From contig DASXWQ010000045.1 in the NCBI GenBank assembly GCA_036503555.1, positions 1-64,000 on the forward strand: DNA of 64,000 bases, written 5' to 3'. The first letter of the stretch is position 1. Each line of letters starts with the position of its first letter. Below the pieces are notes generated by a model that was not told the origin of the DNA, made no database searches, and saw nothing but the letters and a program-made list of their open reading frames with translations. Position numbers and translations under genes: made by a program. Below, one piece after another: positions 1 through 8,558 of the stretch. Source of the DNA: Actinocatenispora sp036503555. Its GTDB lineage: Bacteria; Actinomycetota; Actinomycetes; Mycobacteriales; Micromonosporaceae.

Positions 1-37
1 GGTCGGGGTGCCGACACGGTATGGCGGCACCCCGACC
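1..37 (-). terminator. Stem-loop terminator of the chaplin gene
   Basis: A perfect 13-bp stem (bases 1-13 with 25-37) with an 11-nt loop lies 10 bp beyond the stop codon of the minus-strand chaplin gene. The position fits an intrinsic terminator. There is no long T tract, as is usual in actinobacteria. The hairpin could also serve a gene entering from the left of the window. Confidence 0.7.
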
Positions 38-46
38 GGAGATGGT

Positions 47-583
47 TCAGGCGCGCCGGCGGCGGGCCAGGAAGATCGCGCTGACGCCAGCGGCCAGGAG
101 AACCAGGGCCGTCGTGACGATGATGGTGAGCTTGGCTCCCGTCACGGGCAGGGTCGGCGCGGCCGGTTTGGTCGCGGCAACCTGCACGGTGGACGGGCTC
201 GTGCTCGGCGTGTTCGTCGACGGGGTGGGTACCGCGGTCTGCGGGCAGGCCGACGACGTGGCCTCGGGCTTGCGTACCGTCTTGGCCTCGGACGTGTCCG
301 AGTGGTAGGTGCCGGGGCCGCTGCTCGGGCAGGCGGGCGGCGTGTTGGTGTCCGAGGCGCCGGCCTTGCAGTCGCCGCTTCCGCCGATTCCGGCGCCGGC
401 GACGCCGACGCCGTTGCCGCAGACGTTCACGGGTGCCTGGACGGGTGCCTGGACCTGCGTGCCGTTCCCGATGCCGGCGTTGCCGGACGACGTGCCGTCC
501 GCGTACGCGGCGGTGGGCAGGCCGAGCGCGAAGCCCGCGGCCAGGACACCGGTTGCGACGGCAAGTCTTCTGGTGACGCGCAT
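47..583 (-). CDS. Chaplin-domain protein with LPXTG sortase signal
   Basis: This 178-residue secreted protein has a signal peptide at about 1-28 (ending TAAYA) and one chaplin-like domain at about 30-75. The domain holds the typical GNAGIGNG start, the QVQAPVQAPVNVCGN core and two cysteines. A Thr/Pro/Ser-rich linker follows, then LPVTG, a membrane segment and RRRR at the C-terminus. Chaplins are amphipathic proteins that coat aerial hyphae and spores. Long forms are anchored to peptidoglycan by sortase. The ATG at 583 was chosen because GGGA lies just upstream and the signal peptide follows directly. No sortase gene is in the window. The assignment rests on the chaplin core and the sorting signal; the surface function is inferred. 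Confidence 0.82.
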   Translation of the reverse strand: MRVTRRLAVATGVLAAGFALGLPTAAYADGTSSGNAGIGNGTQVQAPVQAPVNVCGNGVGVAGAGIGGSGDCKAGASDTNTPPACPSSGPGTYHSDTSEAKTVRKPEATSSACPQTAVPTPSTNTPSTSPSTVQVAATKPAAPTLPVTGAKLTIIVTTALVLLAAGVSAIFLARRRRA

Positions 584-855
584 GTGTTTCCCTTCGGATC
601 CGTACCCGGCTGGGTGGACGGCGTACGTGCCGTGTCCGTGGCCGGGGCTCGTCGAGAGTCCTCTCGGCCTCCTAACGGACCAGCCGGGTGACGGAAACGG
701 GGAGTGCTCATTCAACAGCGAAGGGTGATTGTCTTCACGCGACACATCGGGCAAGCCTGTTTCGTCGGGTGTTTCGCCTGGTCATTGCGAAGCAGGCGGA
801 TTAACGGACGAAGCGGCCCCGAGGGTGCCGAGACTCCCGAACGGACCGGCGCCGC

Positions 856-1395
856 CTAGCGGGTCGGGGGCTCGGTGGGGAGGCCGGCGGCCTTGAGCAC
901 CTTCTTGCGGGTGCGGCGCGGCAGCCGGTCGACGTACACGAGGCCGTCGAGGTGGTCGGTCTCGTGCTGGAAGCAGCGGGCGAGCATGCCGGTGCCGTCG
1001 TAGTTGACCGGAGCGCCGGTACGGTCGACGCCGGTGACGGTCGCGTACGCGGGGCGGGCCAGGTCGGCGTGCTCCCCCGGTACGGAGAGGCAGCCCTCGC
1101 TGTCGTCGTCGAGCTCGCGGGGCGGCTCGGGCAGCACGAGGGTCGGGTTGACGACGTGGCCGATCTGGTTGGTGTCGGTCTCGTCGGGGCAGTCGAAGAC
1201 GAAGACGCGCAGGTCAACACCGATCTGGTTGGCGGCGAGGCCAACACCGTCCGCGGCGTACATGCTGGCGAACATGTCGTCGACGAGGGCGGCGAGCGCG
1301 TCGTCGAAGTCGGTGACGGGGCGGCATGGTTGGTGCAGGACCGGGGTGCCGTATCGGATGATCGGTCGTGCGGTTCCGGTCGTGCTCATCGACAC
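856..1395 (-). CDS. def: Peptide deformylase
   Basis: The enzyme removes the N-formyl group from the initiator methionine of new proteins in the cytoplasm. All three family motifs are present in order: GVGLAANQIG near residue 50, EGCLSVPG near 100, and the metal-binding QHETDHLDG near 144. The cysteine and the two histidines that bind the catalytic metal are all intact. The length of 179 residues is normal for actinobacterial deformylases. It lies downstream of the S53 protease on the same strand but is separated from it by a hairpin, so it is probably transcribed alone. Confidence 0.95.
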   Translation of the reverse strand: MSMSTTGTARPIIRYGTPVLHQPCRPVTDFDDALAALVDDMFASMYAADGVGLAANQIGVDLRVFVFDCPDETDTNQIGHVVNPTLVLPEPPRELDDDSEGCLSVPGEHADLARPAYATVTGVDRTGAPVNYDGTGMLARCFQHETDHLDGLVYVDRLPRRTRKKVLKAAGLPTEPPTR

Positions 1396-1472
1396 CTCGC
1401 CTGCGTACGGTGGTCGGCCGGTGGACGGCGCGACCGGAGAACGACGGCAATCGTACCGGCGGCGGAAACGAC

Positions 1473-1504
1473 GGGGCCGCCCCGGCGAACGCCGGGACGG
1501 CCCC
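1473..1504 (-). terminator. Stem-loop terminator after the S53 protease
   Basis: A 15-bp stem with a single C/A mismatch (1473-1487 with 1490-1504) and a very tight loop lies 15 bp beyond the S53 protease stop codon. It separates that gene from the deformylase gene. Confidence 0.65.
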
Positions 1505-1518
1505 TGGAGGAACGACGG

Positions 1519-3450
1519 TCAGCCGCGGGATGCGCGGCGGACGTACTGGGTGCCGTTGGGTGTGCCGACGCCCGTCACGTTGTCGTAGCCACGGGAGGCT
1601 GCGAGCGACGAGTCGTGGTCGAACGTCACGAGCGCCGACCCGGTCGGCGTGGCGACCGCGACGGGCGTCCGCTGCGGCAGGACGTCCCGGTACGCGCTGG
1701 ACTTGTACAGCCCGTACAGCAGCGGGTTGGCGAAGCCGATCGGGTGCGACCGGTGGGTGCTGGCGACCGCCTGGACGCCGGCGAACAGCGGGCACGCGAG
1801 GCTGGTGCCACCCCACGTCTCCACCGTGTACTCGCCGTCGATGGTGCGGCCGACCGCCATGCCCGTGTACGGGTCGGCGAGTGCCGCCACGTCCGGCACC
1901 ACGCGGGCCGGCGCGTCACCGTACGCCCGGGAGAGGCGGGATGGGACGACACCCCGCTGGTACGAGGGCTGGCCGAACAGGGTGCTGGTGCCGCCGCCGG
2001 CGCCGAAGACGTACTCGCCGGGCGGGGCGGTGGTGTAGGACGCCGGGTCCTGCGTGTAGTCGACGCGGGCCACGTCGCTGCCCCAGCCGGTCTCGAACTG
2101 GTAGGCGTTGTCGCTGCCCAGGGCGAGGCTGGTGCCGCCGACCGCGGTGACGTACGGGTCGGAGGCGGGGAAGTCGGGCTGGGCCGACGGGGTGTTGCCG
2201 GCGGTGACCTCGTCGCCGGAGTCGCCGGACGAGAAGTACATGCCGATGCCCTCGGCGGCGGCCTGCACGAAGATCGTGTGCTCGGCCTTCACCGCGCTGG
2301 CGGGGATGTCCTCGCCGGTGTTGCCCCACGAGTCGGACACGATGTCGGCCGAACGGTTCTGGATGATCCAGTTCAGCGCCTCGTCGAGGCCGGTGTCGCA
2401 GTTCTTGGCGCCGACGTAGGAGATGGTGGCGCCGGGGGCCATGGCGTGGGCGGCCTCGACGTCGATGGCCTCCTCGCCGTTCCAGCCGTCCTCGCCGCCG
2501 CACTCGTCCTGCATGTCGAACGGCCGGAAGACCTTCTCGGAGTACTGGCCGGGTGCGTACGCGCCCTGGCCGTTGTCCTGGGCGTACCGGTTGGCGTCGG
2601 CCTTCATCGTGGGCGAGGCGTACGCGTCGACGATGGCGACGGTGGTGCCGCTGCCGTCGGTGCCCTGCGCGACGGTGCCCTTCACGCCGTACCCGCTCTG
2701 GAGCTGGTCCGGGGTGTAGCCGCACACGTAGGTCGGGAAGTCGGTCCGGCCGTACGCGCTGGGCATGGTCTGGTGGTGCTCACCCCAGAAGTTCGAGCAC
2801 TCGGCCGGTGCCGGCGCGGCGCTCGGTGCGGCGCTGCGCGTCTTCGCCGCGGCCGGGTCGGTGGCCCGGTGGTGGAACGGGGTACGCAGCGGTCCGGTCT
2901 CGGCCAGCCCGTTGACGGACAGCACCAGGTTGGCGACCGTCGCCGGCAGGGTGGCCTGCTTCGCCGGCGCGCGAAGGCTGTGTCCCTTGTACCGGTAGGT
3001 GGTCAGCGTGGTGCCGAACGCCTTGTCGAGGGCCGCGACGGTGCCGCTGGCCGTGACGTACCGGTTGCCGGCGGCGACGTCACCGACGGCCAGGCCCTGG
3101 CCGTTCAGGTACGCGGTGACCTGCTTGACGGTGTCGTCGCTGGGTGCGAAGCGCCGGTTGAACTGGGCCGGGGTCAGGTAGTGCCCGTACTGCCGGGTGC
3201 CCGGCGTGGACACCGCCGTCGCGAAGCGTTCCGCGGCGGAGGCGTTGCGCAGGTTCAGGAACACCTGGACGTCGACGTGCTCGGACGACGACGGGGTGCC
3301 GGACCGGTTGGCGGACGTGGCCCAGGCTGGGGTGCTTCCCGGCACGGCGTGCCGGCTCGGTGCGGCTGTCGCGGCGCCCGCGGCGAACGGCAGGATCAGC
3401 GCCGTGGCGCCGATCGCGACCGCGGCGCGTCGGATGAGGGTGTGCCGCAT
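1519..3450 (-). CDS. Secreted S53 family serine-carboxyl peptidase (sedolisin/kumamolisin type)
   Basis: This is a 643-residue secreted endopeptidase. An Ala-rich signal peptide spans about 1-30. The pro-kumamolisin activation domain follows to about residue 180 (HYLTPAQFNRRF is typical), and then the catalytic domain. The Glu/Asp pair lies in GEEAIDVEAAHAMAP, the oxyanion Asp in SDSWG, and the nucleophile Ser in GGTSLACP near residue 550. The Ca-binding end is YRDVLP plus GYDNVTGVGTPNG. The family cleaves proteins at acidic pH after autoprocessing of the propeptide. All catalytic residues are present. It is a single gene with its own promoter region and terminator, probably for extracellular protein degradation. 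Confidence 0.93.
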   Translation of the reverse strand: MRHTLIRRAAVAIGATALILPFAAGAATAAPSRHAVPGSTPAWATSANRSGTPSSSEHVDVQVFLNLRNASAAERFATAVSTPGTRQYGHYLTPAQFNRRFAPSDDTVKQVTAYLNGQGLAVGDVAAGNRYVTASGTVAALDKAFGTTLTTYRYKGHSLRAPAKQATLPATVANLVLSVNGLAETGPLRTPFHHRATDPAAAKTRSAAPSAAPAPAECSNFWGEHHQTMPSAYGRTDFPTYVCGYTPDQLQSGYGVKGTVAQGTDGSGTTVAIVDAYASPTMKADANRYAQDNGQGAYAPGQYSEKVFRPFDMQDECGGEDGWNGEEAIDVEAAHAMAPGATISYVGAKNCDTGLDEALNWIIQNRSADIVSDSWGNTGEDIPASAVKAEHTIFVQAAAEGIGMYFSSGDSGDEVTAGNTPSAQPDFPASDPYVTAVGGTSLALGSDNAYQFETGWGSDVARVDYTQDPASYTTAPPGEYVFGAGGGTSTLFGQPSYQRGVVPSRLSRAYGDAPARVVPDVAALADPYTGMAVGRTIDGEYTVETWGGTSLACPLFAGVQAVASTHRSHPIGFANPLLYGLYKSSAYRDVLPQRTPVAVATPTGSALVTFDHDSSLAASRGYDNVTGVGTPNGTQYVRRASRG

Positions 3451-3782
3451 TGGTCTCCTTCCGTGTACTCGAAAGGGGCGAGCGGCGTGGGGTGCCCGCG
3501 AAATGCGTCGATGTCCCCCGTGCTACGTCTCCGCTCGAATCCCGGAAGTATCAGATCGGTGGCCTACGTACCTTGTCAAGGGAAGTTTTACCCATGTCAG
3601 GGCACGGTTTCGGGACAACTGTCGATTCCGATGTGGACAGTCGCGCCCCGGTGTACGGGGTGGGGCTGGGCCCACCCGGAGCGTGGGTGCCGCCGGATCC
3701 CGGTACCGGGCGGGCGACCGTACCGTGGTCATCGGTGGGTGGCGCGGACAGTGGCGGCACCCGGTTGGAGGAGGGACGATTC
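3451..3782. other. Divergent intergenic region between S53 protease and ABC exporter
   Basis: These 332 bp hold no convincing gene. They contain the 5' regions of two divergent transcription units. The only recognisable signal is the candidate minus-strand promoter at 3550-3579. A GGAGGAGGG ribosome-binding site sits just before the ABC gene at 3783. Confidence 0.5.
3550..3579 (-). promoter_or_regulatory. Candidate promoter of the S53 protease
   Basis: On the minus strand a perfect TTGACA (-35) is followed after 18 bp by TCTGAT, a poor -10. The site lies about 100 bp upstream of the protease start. The perfect -35 is notable in such GC-rich DNA, but the weak -10 keeps this tentative. Confidence 0.35.
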
Positions 3783-4709
3783 GTGACTGAACGGCGGTTG
3801 GAGATCGACGCCGTGTCGAAACGGTACGGCGACGTGGTGGCGTTGTCCGACATGACGTTCGACGTACGGGCGGGTGAGCTGTTCGGTTTCGTCGGCAGCA
3901 ACGGGGCCGGCAAGACGACGACGATGCGGATCGCGCTCGGCGTCCTCGCGGCGGACTCCGGTGTGGTGCGGTGGGACGGGCATCCGGTCACCGTGGACAC
4001 CCGGCGACAGATCGGGTACATGCCGGAGGAGCGCGGCCTCTACCCGCGGATGAAGGTGGGCGAGCAGCTCGGGTACCTGGCGGAGCTGCACGGGATGTCG
4101 CGGACCGAGGCGCGTGCGTCGGCGCAGCGGTGGGCGGAGCGGCTCGGGGTGGCGGGCCGGCTGACCGACGAGGTGCAGAAGCTGAGCCTGGGCAACCAGC
4201 AGCGGGTGCAGCTCGCCGCGGCGCTGGTGCACGACCCGCGGATCCTGATCCTCGACGAGCCGTTCTCCGGGCTGGACCCGGTGGCGGTGGACGTGATGAG
4301 CGACGTACTGCGGGAGAAGGCGGCCGAAGGCATTCCGGTCGTGTTCTCCAGCCACCAGCTCGATCTGGTCGAGCGGCTGTGCGACCGGGTGGGCATTGTC
4401 CGAAGTGGACACATGGTCGCCTGCGGGCCGGTCACCGAGCTGCGCGCGGGTGGCGCCGCCCGGCTGGTCGTCTCGGCACCGAAGGCCCCGATCGGTTGGG
4501 CCGCAGGCATTCCCGGCGTCAGCGTCGCCGACGACCGGGACGGTACGACGGTGCTGGAGCTGGCGCCCGGCGCCGACGACCAGGCCGTGCTCACCGCGGC
4601 GCTGGCCACCGGGCCGGTGCACGAGTTCGCGCGGCGGTTGCCGTCGCTCACCGAGCTGTTCCGCAACGTCGTCAGCGAGCACGTCGGTTCCGAGGAGGCA
4701 CGGGCATGA
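3783..4709 (+). CDS. ABC transporter ATP-binding protein (drug/natrium exporter type)
   Basis: This 308-residue nucleotide-binding subunit powers the exporter whose membrane part is the next gene. Walker A is GSNGAGKTT at about 40. The signature is LSLGNQQRV at about 138 and Walker B is ILILDEPFSGLDP at about 157, followed by the switch His in SSHQLD. The C-terminal 90 residues form the extra domain seen in NatA/DrrA-like proteins. GTG at 3783 is preferred because GGAGGAGGG lies 6-14 nt upstream and the protein then starts at the family's usual point. The stop overlaps the permease start (ATGA), so the two are translationally coupled. The substrate cannot be told from sequence. Confidence 0.9.
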   Translation: MTERRLEIDAVSKRYGDVVALSDMTFDVRAGELFGFVGSNGAGKTTTMRIALGVLAADSGVVRWDGHPVTVDTRRQIGYMPEERGLYPRMKVGEQLGYLAELHGMSRTEARASAQRWAERLGVAGRLTDEVQKLSLGNQQRVQLAAALVHDPRILILDEPFSGLDPVAVDVMSDVLREKAAEGIPVVFSSHQLDLVERLCDRVGIVRSGHMVACGPVTELRAGGAARLVVSAPKAPIGWAAGIPGVSVADDRDGTTVLELAPGADDQAVLTAALATGPVHEFARRLPSLTELFRNVVSEHVGSEEARA

Positions 4710-5896
4710 GGATCGGTGCGGTGCGCGCGGTACGGCTGGTGGCGGGGCGGGAGCTCGCGACCCGCCTGCGCTCCAGGGCTTTCGTCGTCAGCACCCTCAT
4801 CATGCTGGTGTTCATCGGCGGGTACATCCTGCTGATGAACTTCGTCGGCAGCAGCACGCACCACAGTACGGTCGGGTTCACGTCGGCGACGGCATCGCTT
4901 GCGGCGCCGGTGAAGGCGACCGGGAAGTCGAGCGGCGCGGACATCACGACGAAGACCGTGTCCGAGGCGGCCGGCCGCGAGCAGGTCCTGGACGGCAAGC
5001 TCGACGCGCTCGTGGTCGGCAGCCCGGCCGACTTCAGCGTGGTGGTGAAGAAGAACCTCAAGTCGGACCTTTCCATCACGTTCACGACCGTGGCGCGGCA
5101 GCAGGCGTTGAACGCCCAGATCCGTTCCATGGGGCGCGATCCGGCCGTCGTGAACAAGGCCGCGGCGTCGGCGTCGGTACACGTGGAGGCGTTGCGGTCG
5201 GCCGGTCAGTACCAGACGCAGCGGCTGATCCTGGGGATCGTGGCCGTGGTGCTGCTGTACATGTCGCTGATGATCAACGGGCAGGCGGTCGCGCAGGGCG
5301 TGGTCGAGGAGAAGTCGAGCCGGGTGGTGGAGCTGCTGCTGGCGACGGTACGGCCGTGGCAGCTGATGGCGGGCAAGGTGCTCGGCATCGCGGTCGTCGG
5401 TCTGGTGCAGATGGTGGTGTTCGCCGTCGTGGGGCTCGGTCTCGGCCTGTCCACCGGCGTACTCAGCATCCCGGCTGGGCTGTTGACGGGGACGGCGGTG
5501 TGGACGCTCGTCTGGTACGTCATCGGGTTCTTCATGTACGCGGTGATGCTGGCCGCGGCGGGTGCGCTGGTGTCGCGCCAGGAGGACGCGAACAGCGTGG
5601 TGACACCGGTGCTGATGCTGATCATCGTGCCGGCGGTGATCGGCTGGTCGGTGATCCCGGCAAACCCGGACAGCCAGCTCGGGCACGTGCTGTCGCTGGT
5701 GCCGCTGTTCTCGCCGATGCTGATGCCGATGCGGATCGCGCTCGGGGTGGCGCCGGCGTGGGAGATCGCACTGTCCGTGGGGTTGTCGGTACTGCTAGTG
5801 GTCGCGCTGGTGGCGCTCGCCGGTCGGGTGTACCGCAACGCGGTGCTGCGTACCGGCGCCCGGGTGAAGCTCTCCGAGGCGCTGCGCGCGGCGTGA
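4706..5896 (+). CDS. ABC-2 type transporter permease (NatB-like)
   Basis: This is a 396-residue membrane subunit. The first membrane helix is at about 25-45 and is followed by a large extracytoplasmic region of about 130 residues. A cluster of five or six helices then runs from about 180 to 385. The sequence NGQAVAQGVVEEKSSRVVELLLATVRP is broken here for length, but the EEKSSRVVELLL element is a hallmark of NatB/ABC2_membrane_3 permeases. The start overlaps the ATPase stop by 4 nt. The pair forms a complete two-gene exporter for an unknown substrate (Na+, drug or lipid). A strong hairpin terminates the unit. Confidence 0.88.
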   Translation: MRIGAVRAVRLVAGRELATRLRSRAFVVSTLIMLVFIGGYILLMNFVGSSTHHSTVGFTSATASLAAPVKATGKSSGADITTKTVSEAAGREQVLDGKLDALVVGSPADFSVVVKKNLKSDLSITFTTVARQQALNAQIRSMGRDPAVVNKAAASASVHVEALRSAGQYQTQRLILGIVAVVLLYMSLMINGQAVAQGVVEEKSSRVVELLLATVRPWQLMAGKVLGIAVVGLVQMVVFAVVGLGLGLSTGVLSIPAGLLTGTAVWTLVWYVIGFFMYAVMLAAAGALVSRQEDANSVVTPVLMLIIVPAVIGWSVIPANPDSQLGHVLSLVPLFSPMLMPMRIALGVAPAWEIALSVGLSVLLVVALVALAGRVYRNAVLRTGARVKLSEALRAA

Positions 5897-5904
5897 GCGA
5901 CGGG

Positions 5905-5931
5905 CGGAACGGCAGTCGACCTGCCGTTCCG
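5905..5931 (+). terminator. Stem-loop terminator of the ABC exporter operon
   Basis: A perfect 11-bp stem (5905-5915 with 5921-5931) with loop TCGAC lies 8 bp after the permease stop. Flanking GGG/CCC can extend the stem. Confidence 0.7.
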
Positions 5932-5959
5932 TCCCGGCGTACGGATAGGGTTGGGGACC

Positions 5960-6898
5960 ATGCGCTATCGATCTCTGGGTACGTCCGGGCTTGAGGTCTC
6001 CGTGATCGGCCTCGGCTGCAACAACTTCGGCCGCAAGCTCGACCTGGCCGGGACGCGGGCGGTCGTCGACGCCGCGATCGACGCCGGCGTCACGCTGCTC
6101 GACACCGCCGACATCTACGGCGGCGGCGGTGCGTCCGAGCGGCTGATGGGCGAGGTGCTTCAGCACCGGCGGGACAAGGTGGTGCTCGCCACCAAGTTCG
6201 GCCACCAGGGCGCGGACATGGGATACGGCCCGGCGGCCGGCCGCAAGGGCGGTCGGGCGTACGTCCGGCGGGCGGTGGAGGCGTCGCTGCGCCGGCTGCG
6301 TACCGACCACATCGACCTGTACCAGATCCACACGCCGGACCCGGGTACGCCGATCGAGGAGACGCTGGCGGCGCTGTCCGAGCTGGTCGCCGAGGGCAAG
6401 GTCCGATACCTGGGCAACTCGAACTTCACCGGCTGGCAGATCGCCGAGGCGGCGCACGTGGCGCGCGAGCACGGGTACGTCCCGTTCGTGTCGGCGCAGA
6501 ACCACTGGTCGCTGCTGGAACGGGACGCCGAGCGCGAGGTCGTCCCGGCCGCCGTGCACTACGGCCTCGGCGTCCTGCCGTACTTCCCGCTCGCCAACGG
6601 CCTGCTCACCGGCAAGGTACGCAAGGGCCGGGAGCTGCCCGCCGGCAGCCGCATCGCCGAGCGTTCGCACCTGGTCACCGAGCAGCGGCTGGACGTGGTC
6701 GAGGCGCTGGCGGCGTGGGGCGAGAAGCACGACCGGTCCGTACTCGACATCGCGATCGGCGGGCTCGCCGCGATGCCCGGCTGCGGCTCGGTGATCGCCG
6801 GCGCCACCACCCCCGAGCAGGTGTACGCGAACGCCGCCGCGGGCGACTGGGAGCCGAGCGCCGAGGAGCTCGACGAGATCCGCGACCTGCTTCGCTGA
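5960..6898 (+). CDS. Aldo/keto reductase
   Basis: This is a 312-residue NADPH-dependent oxidoreductase with the usual (beta/alpha)8 length. The catalytic set is visible: Asp and Tyr in DTADIYGGGGASE (about 50-55), Lys in LATKFG (about 79) and His in YQIHTPD (about 123). GNSNFTGWQ and the C-terminal GATTPEQV match the cofactor-binding end of the family. ATG at 5960 is preferred over an in-frame TTG at 5951 because GGATAGGGTTGGGG precedes it. It is a single gene between a terminator and the FHA gene. The substrate is unknown; carbonyl detoxification is typical. Confidence 0.9.
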   Translation: MRYRSLGTSGLEVSVIGLGCNNFGRKLDLAGTRAVVDAAIDAGVTLLDTADIYGGGGASERLMGEVLQHRRDKVVLATKFGHQGADMGYGPAAGRKGGRAYVRRAVEASLRRLRTDHIDLYQIHTPDPGTPIEETLAALSELVAEGKVRYLGNSNFTGWQIAEAAHVAREHGYVPFVSAQNHWSLLERDAEREVVPAAVHYGLGVLPYFPLANGLLTGKVRKGRELPAGSRIAERSHLVTEQRLDVVEALAAWGEKHDRSVLDIAIGGLAAMPGCGSVIAGATTPEQVYANAAAGDWEPSAEELDEIRDLLR

Positions 6899-7014
6899 CC
6901 GTACGCGGCGCCGTCACGTCGTGTGGCGTGGCGGCGGTCGGCGTACCGGGCGGCGCCACGCGGTGTGCGGCGCTGAGGAATGATGGTGGTCCGAACGAGC
7001 GGGAGGAGGAGCCG

Positions 7015-8121
7015 GTGCGCTTCGAGGTGTCACGGGCACTGGACTCGATCGAACGGCGACTGACGACGGACCCGGGCATGGCCCGGGCGATCGTCGACCT
7101 GGCGCCGATCGTACGGATGCGGGAGCTCGACGGCGGCCGGCCGGCGTTCCTGCTCCGGCTCGGCATGGTCATCGACGCCCTCGGCCAGTCGCTCGGCGAC
7201 GCCGGCATCCGGGTGTACGTGGTGGCCGACCGCGCGCTCACCTCCGACCTGGAGCTGACCTCCAACGAGAAGATGGTGCTGCGCCGCTGGGCGGACGACG
7301 GTGTGGTGGAGGCGCTCGGCGACGTGGACGACCGGGTGCTGGAGCTGGCGGCGTACACGGGGCTGCCGGTGATCAGCCGGGACGACTTCGCCCGTTTCGC
7401 GCAGCGCCACCCGTGGGCGCAGGCGGCACCGTTCCTGATCCCGGTGGCCGGGGTCGGCGGGGCCGCGCTCATGACCCGGCCCAACGCCCAGCCGCAGGCC
7501 CGCCCCTCGCTCGACCCGACCACGCAGGGCATCCTCGGCCGCTACTGGCGGTGCGGCGAGCCCGGCTGCGTCCTCTTCGGTACGCCCGGGCCGGCGCAGC
7601 CGCCGCCGCGGATCCGGCAGGCTCGTGCGATGTGCCCGCGGCACGACGTACCGATGCAGGACGGTGGGCCGCGCCTCGCGTCCGTTCAGGTGACCATCTG
7701 GGTCGGCGGCGAGGACCGCGGCCACTTCGCCGTGAGCGCCGGTACGCCGGTCGTCGTCGGCAGGTCGCCCGACGGGCCCGACGGGATCCGGCTCGGCGAG
7801 CTGCTCGACGACGAGGCGGTGCAGTGGGTCAGCCGTAACCACGTCCGCCTCGACCTGTCCGGTACGACCCTCGCCGTCACCGACACCAGCACCAACGGCA
7901 CGGTCATCCGCACCCGCAGCGGCCCCGACGTCGCGCCCGGCGAGGTCACCCTCGAACGCGGCCAGCAGTACGTCCTGGACGAGTGGGACATCGTCGAGCT
8001 GCACGACGGTGTCGTCCTCTGCCGCACGGACCGCCAGCCCCAGCGTTCCGCCCCGACCGACGCTCCCGTCATGGCCGAGGCCCCCACGATGGCCATCCGC
8101 CTGCCCGGCCCCACCGCCTGA
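7015..8121 (+). CDS. PIN/NYN-like domain protein with C-terminal FHA domain
   Basis: This 368-residue cytoplasmic protein appears to be a fusion. The N-terminal 130 residues alternate strands and helices with spaced acidic residues (VVADRALTSDLE, SNEKMV, VISRDDFARF), as in PIN/NYN-type nucleases. A middle segment at about 180-220 carries CGEPGC and CPRHD, a possible zinc site. The FHA domain at about 225-345 shows GRS, the SRNH phosphothreonine-binding core and TSTNGT. FHA domains bind phosphothreonine proteins made by Ser/Thr kinases, so its activity or partners are probably controlled by a kinase. The GTG start follows GGAGGAGGAG. The FHA call is firm; the nuclease-like call is by pattern only. 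Confidence 0.75.
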   Translation: MRFEVSRALDSIERRLTTDPGMARAIVDLAPIVRMRELDGGRPAFLLRLGMVIDALGQSLGDAGIRVYVVADRALTSDLELTSNEKMVLRRWADDGVVEALGDVDDRVLELAAYTGLPVISRDDFARFAQRHPWAQAAPFLIPVAGVGGAALMTRPNAQPQARPSLDPTTQGILGRYWRCGEPGCVLFGTPGPAQPPPRIRQARAMCPRHDVPMQDGGPRLASVQVTIWVGGEDRGHFAVSAGTPVVVGRSPDGPDGIRLGELLDDEAVQWVSRNHVRLDLSGTTLAVTDTSTNGTVIRTRSGPDVAPGEVTLERGQQYVLDEWDIVELHDGVVLCRTDRQPQRSAPTDAPVMAEAPTMAIRLPGPTA

Positions 8122-8284
8122 CCCGCCGGATCCGTTGCCCGGGGTGGCGTGTGTCGCGTCGCTGACGGGTGGGTGCGCCGCGAGGCGGCTTGGTTCGTGC
8201 GGCGCGGCCCTGGACGCGCGCCGGTTGCGGGTTGCCGCCGCGGTGGCATGCCGGGGTGGCGACGGTGTTTCCGTCAGCCTTTGG

Positions 8285-8330
8285 TCTGCACCCATACGCA
8301 TCACCCGAGTGATGCACGTAGGTGTGCAGA
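8285..8330. repeat. 46-bp imperfect inverted repeat
   Basis: TCTGCAC at 8285 and GTGCAGA at 8324 form the ends, and CATCAC/GTGATG closes the centre around CCGA. The arms also share TACG. It lies about 160 bp beyond the FHA gene, so it could be a distant terminator, a mobile palindrome or a protein-binding site. Confidence 0.55.
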
Positions 8331-8507
8331 GCGAAGGCGACCAGGAACCCCCAAACCAGCTTGCGTACACACGCGTGCCGGGAGTCCCGAGCAGCAGGGA
8401 GGGGGTGTCGGTCCGACCTGGCGCGAGGCGGATTCGAGCCGGCGTGAGATCAGCCAGGTCTGGCCGCGCGAGAACAGAAGTACGCGGCCGGATCGCAACG
8501 AGACGTG

Positions 8508-8558
8508 GGGGTGCCGGGGGCTACGCCCCCGGCGCGGGGTCTGGGGCCGCGCCCCCAG
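8508..8558. repeat. Paired GC-rich hairpins (REP-like intergenic element)
   Basis: The first hairpin is CCGGGGGC (8514-8521), loop TAC, GCCCCCGG (8525-8532). The second is CTGGGG (8541-8546) with CCCCAG (8553-8558). The combination resembles the GGGGGC-TAC-GCCCCC intergenic repeats seen repeatedly in streptomycete and related genomes. Only one copy is in this window. Confidence 0.5.

Noticed and set aside
952..3786. A 944-codon plus-strand open frame opposite def and the S53 protease
   Set aside because: It is an antisense shadow. Its Gly/Arg/Val-rich translation shows no domain, while the minus strand has two complete enzyme families.
3971..4705. Extending the ABC permease upstream to 3971
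   Set aside because: The extra 245 residues are an out-of-frame reading of the ATPase gene. The ATG at 4706 has a ribosome-binding site and the typical 4-nt overlap.
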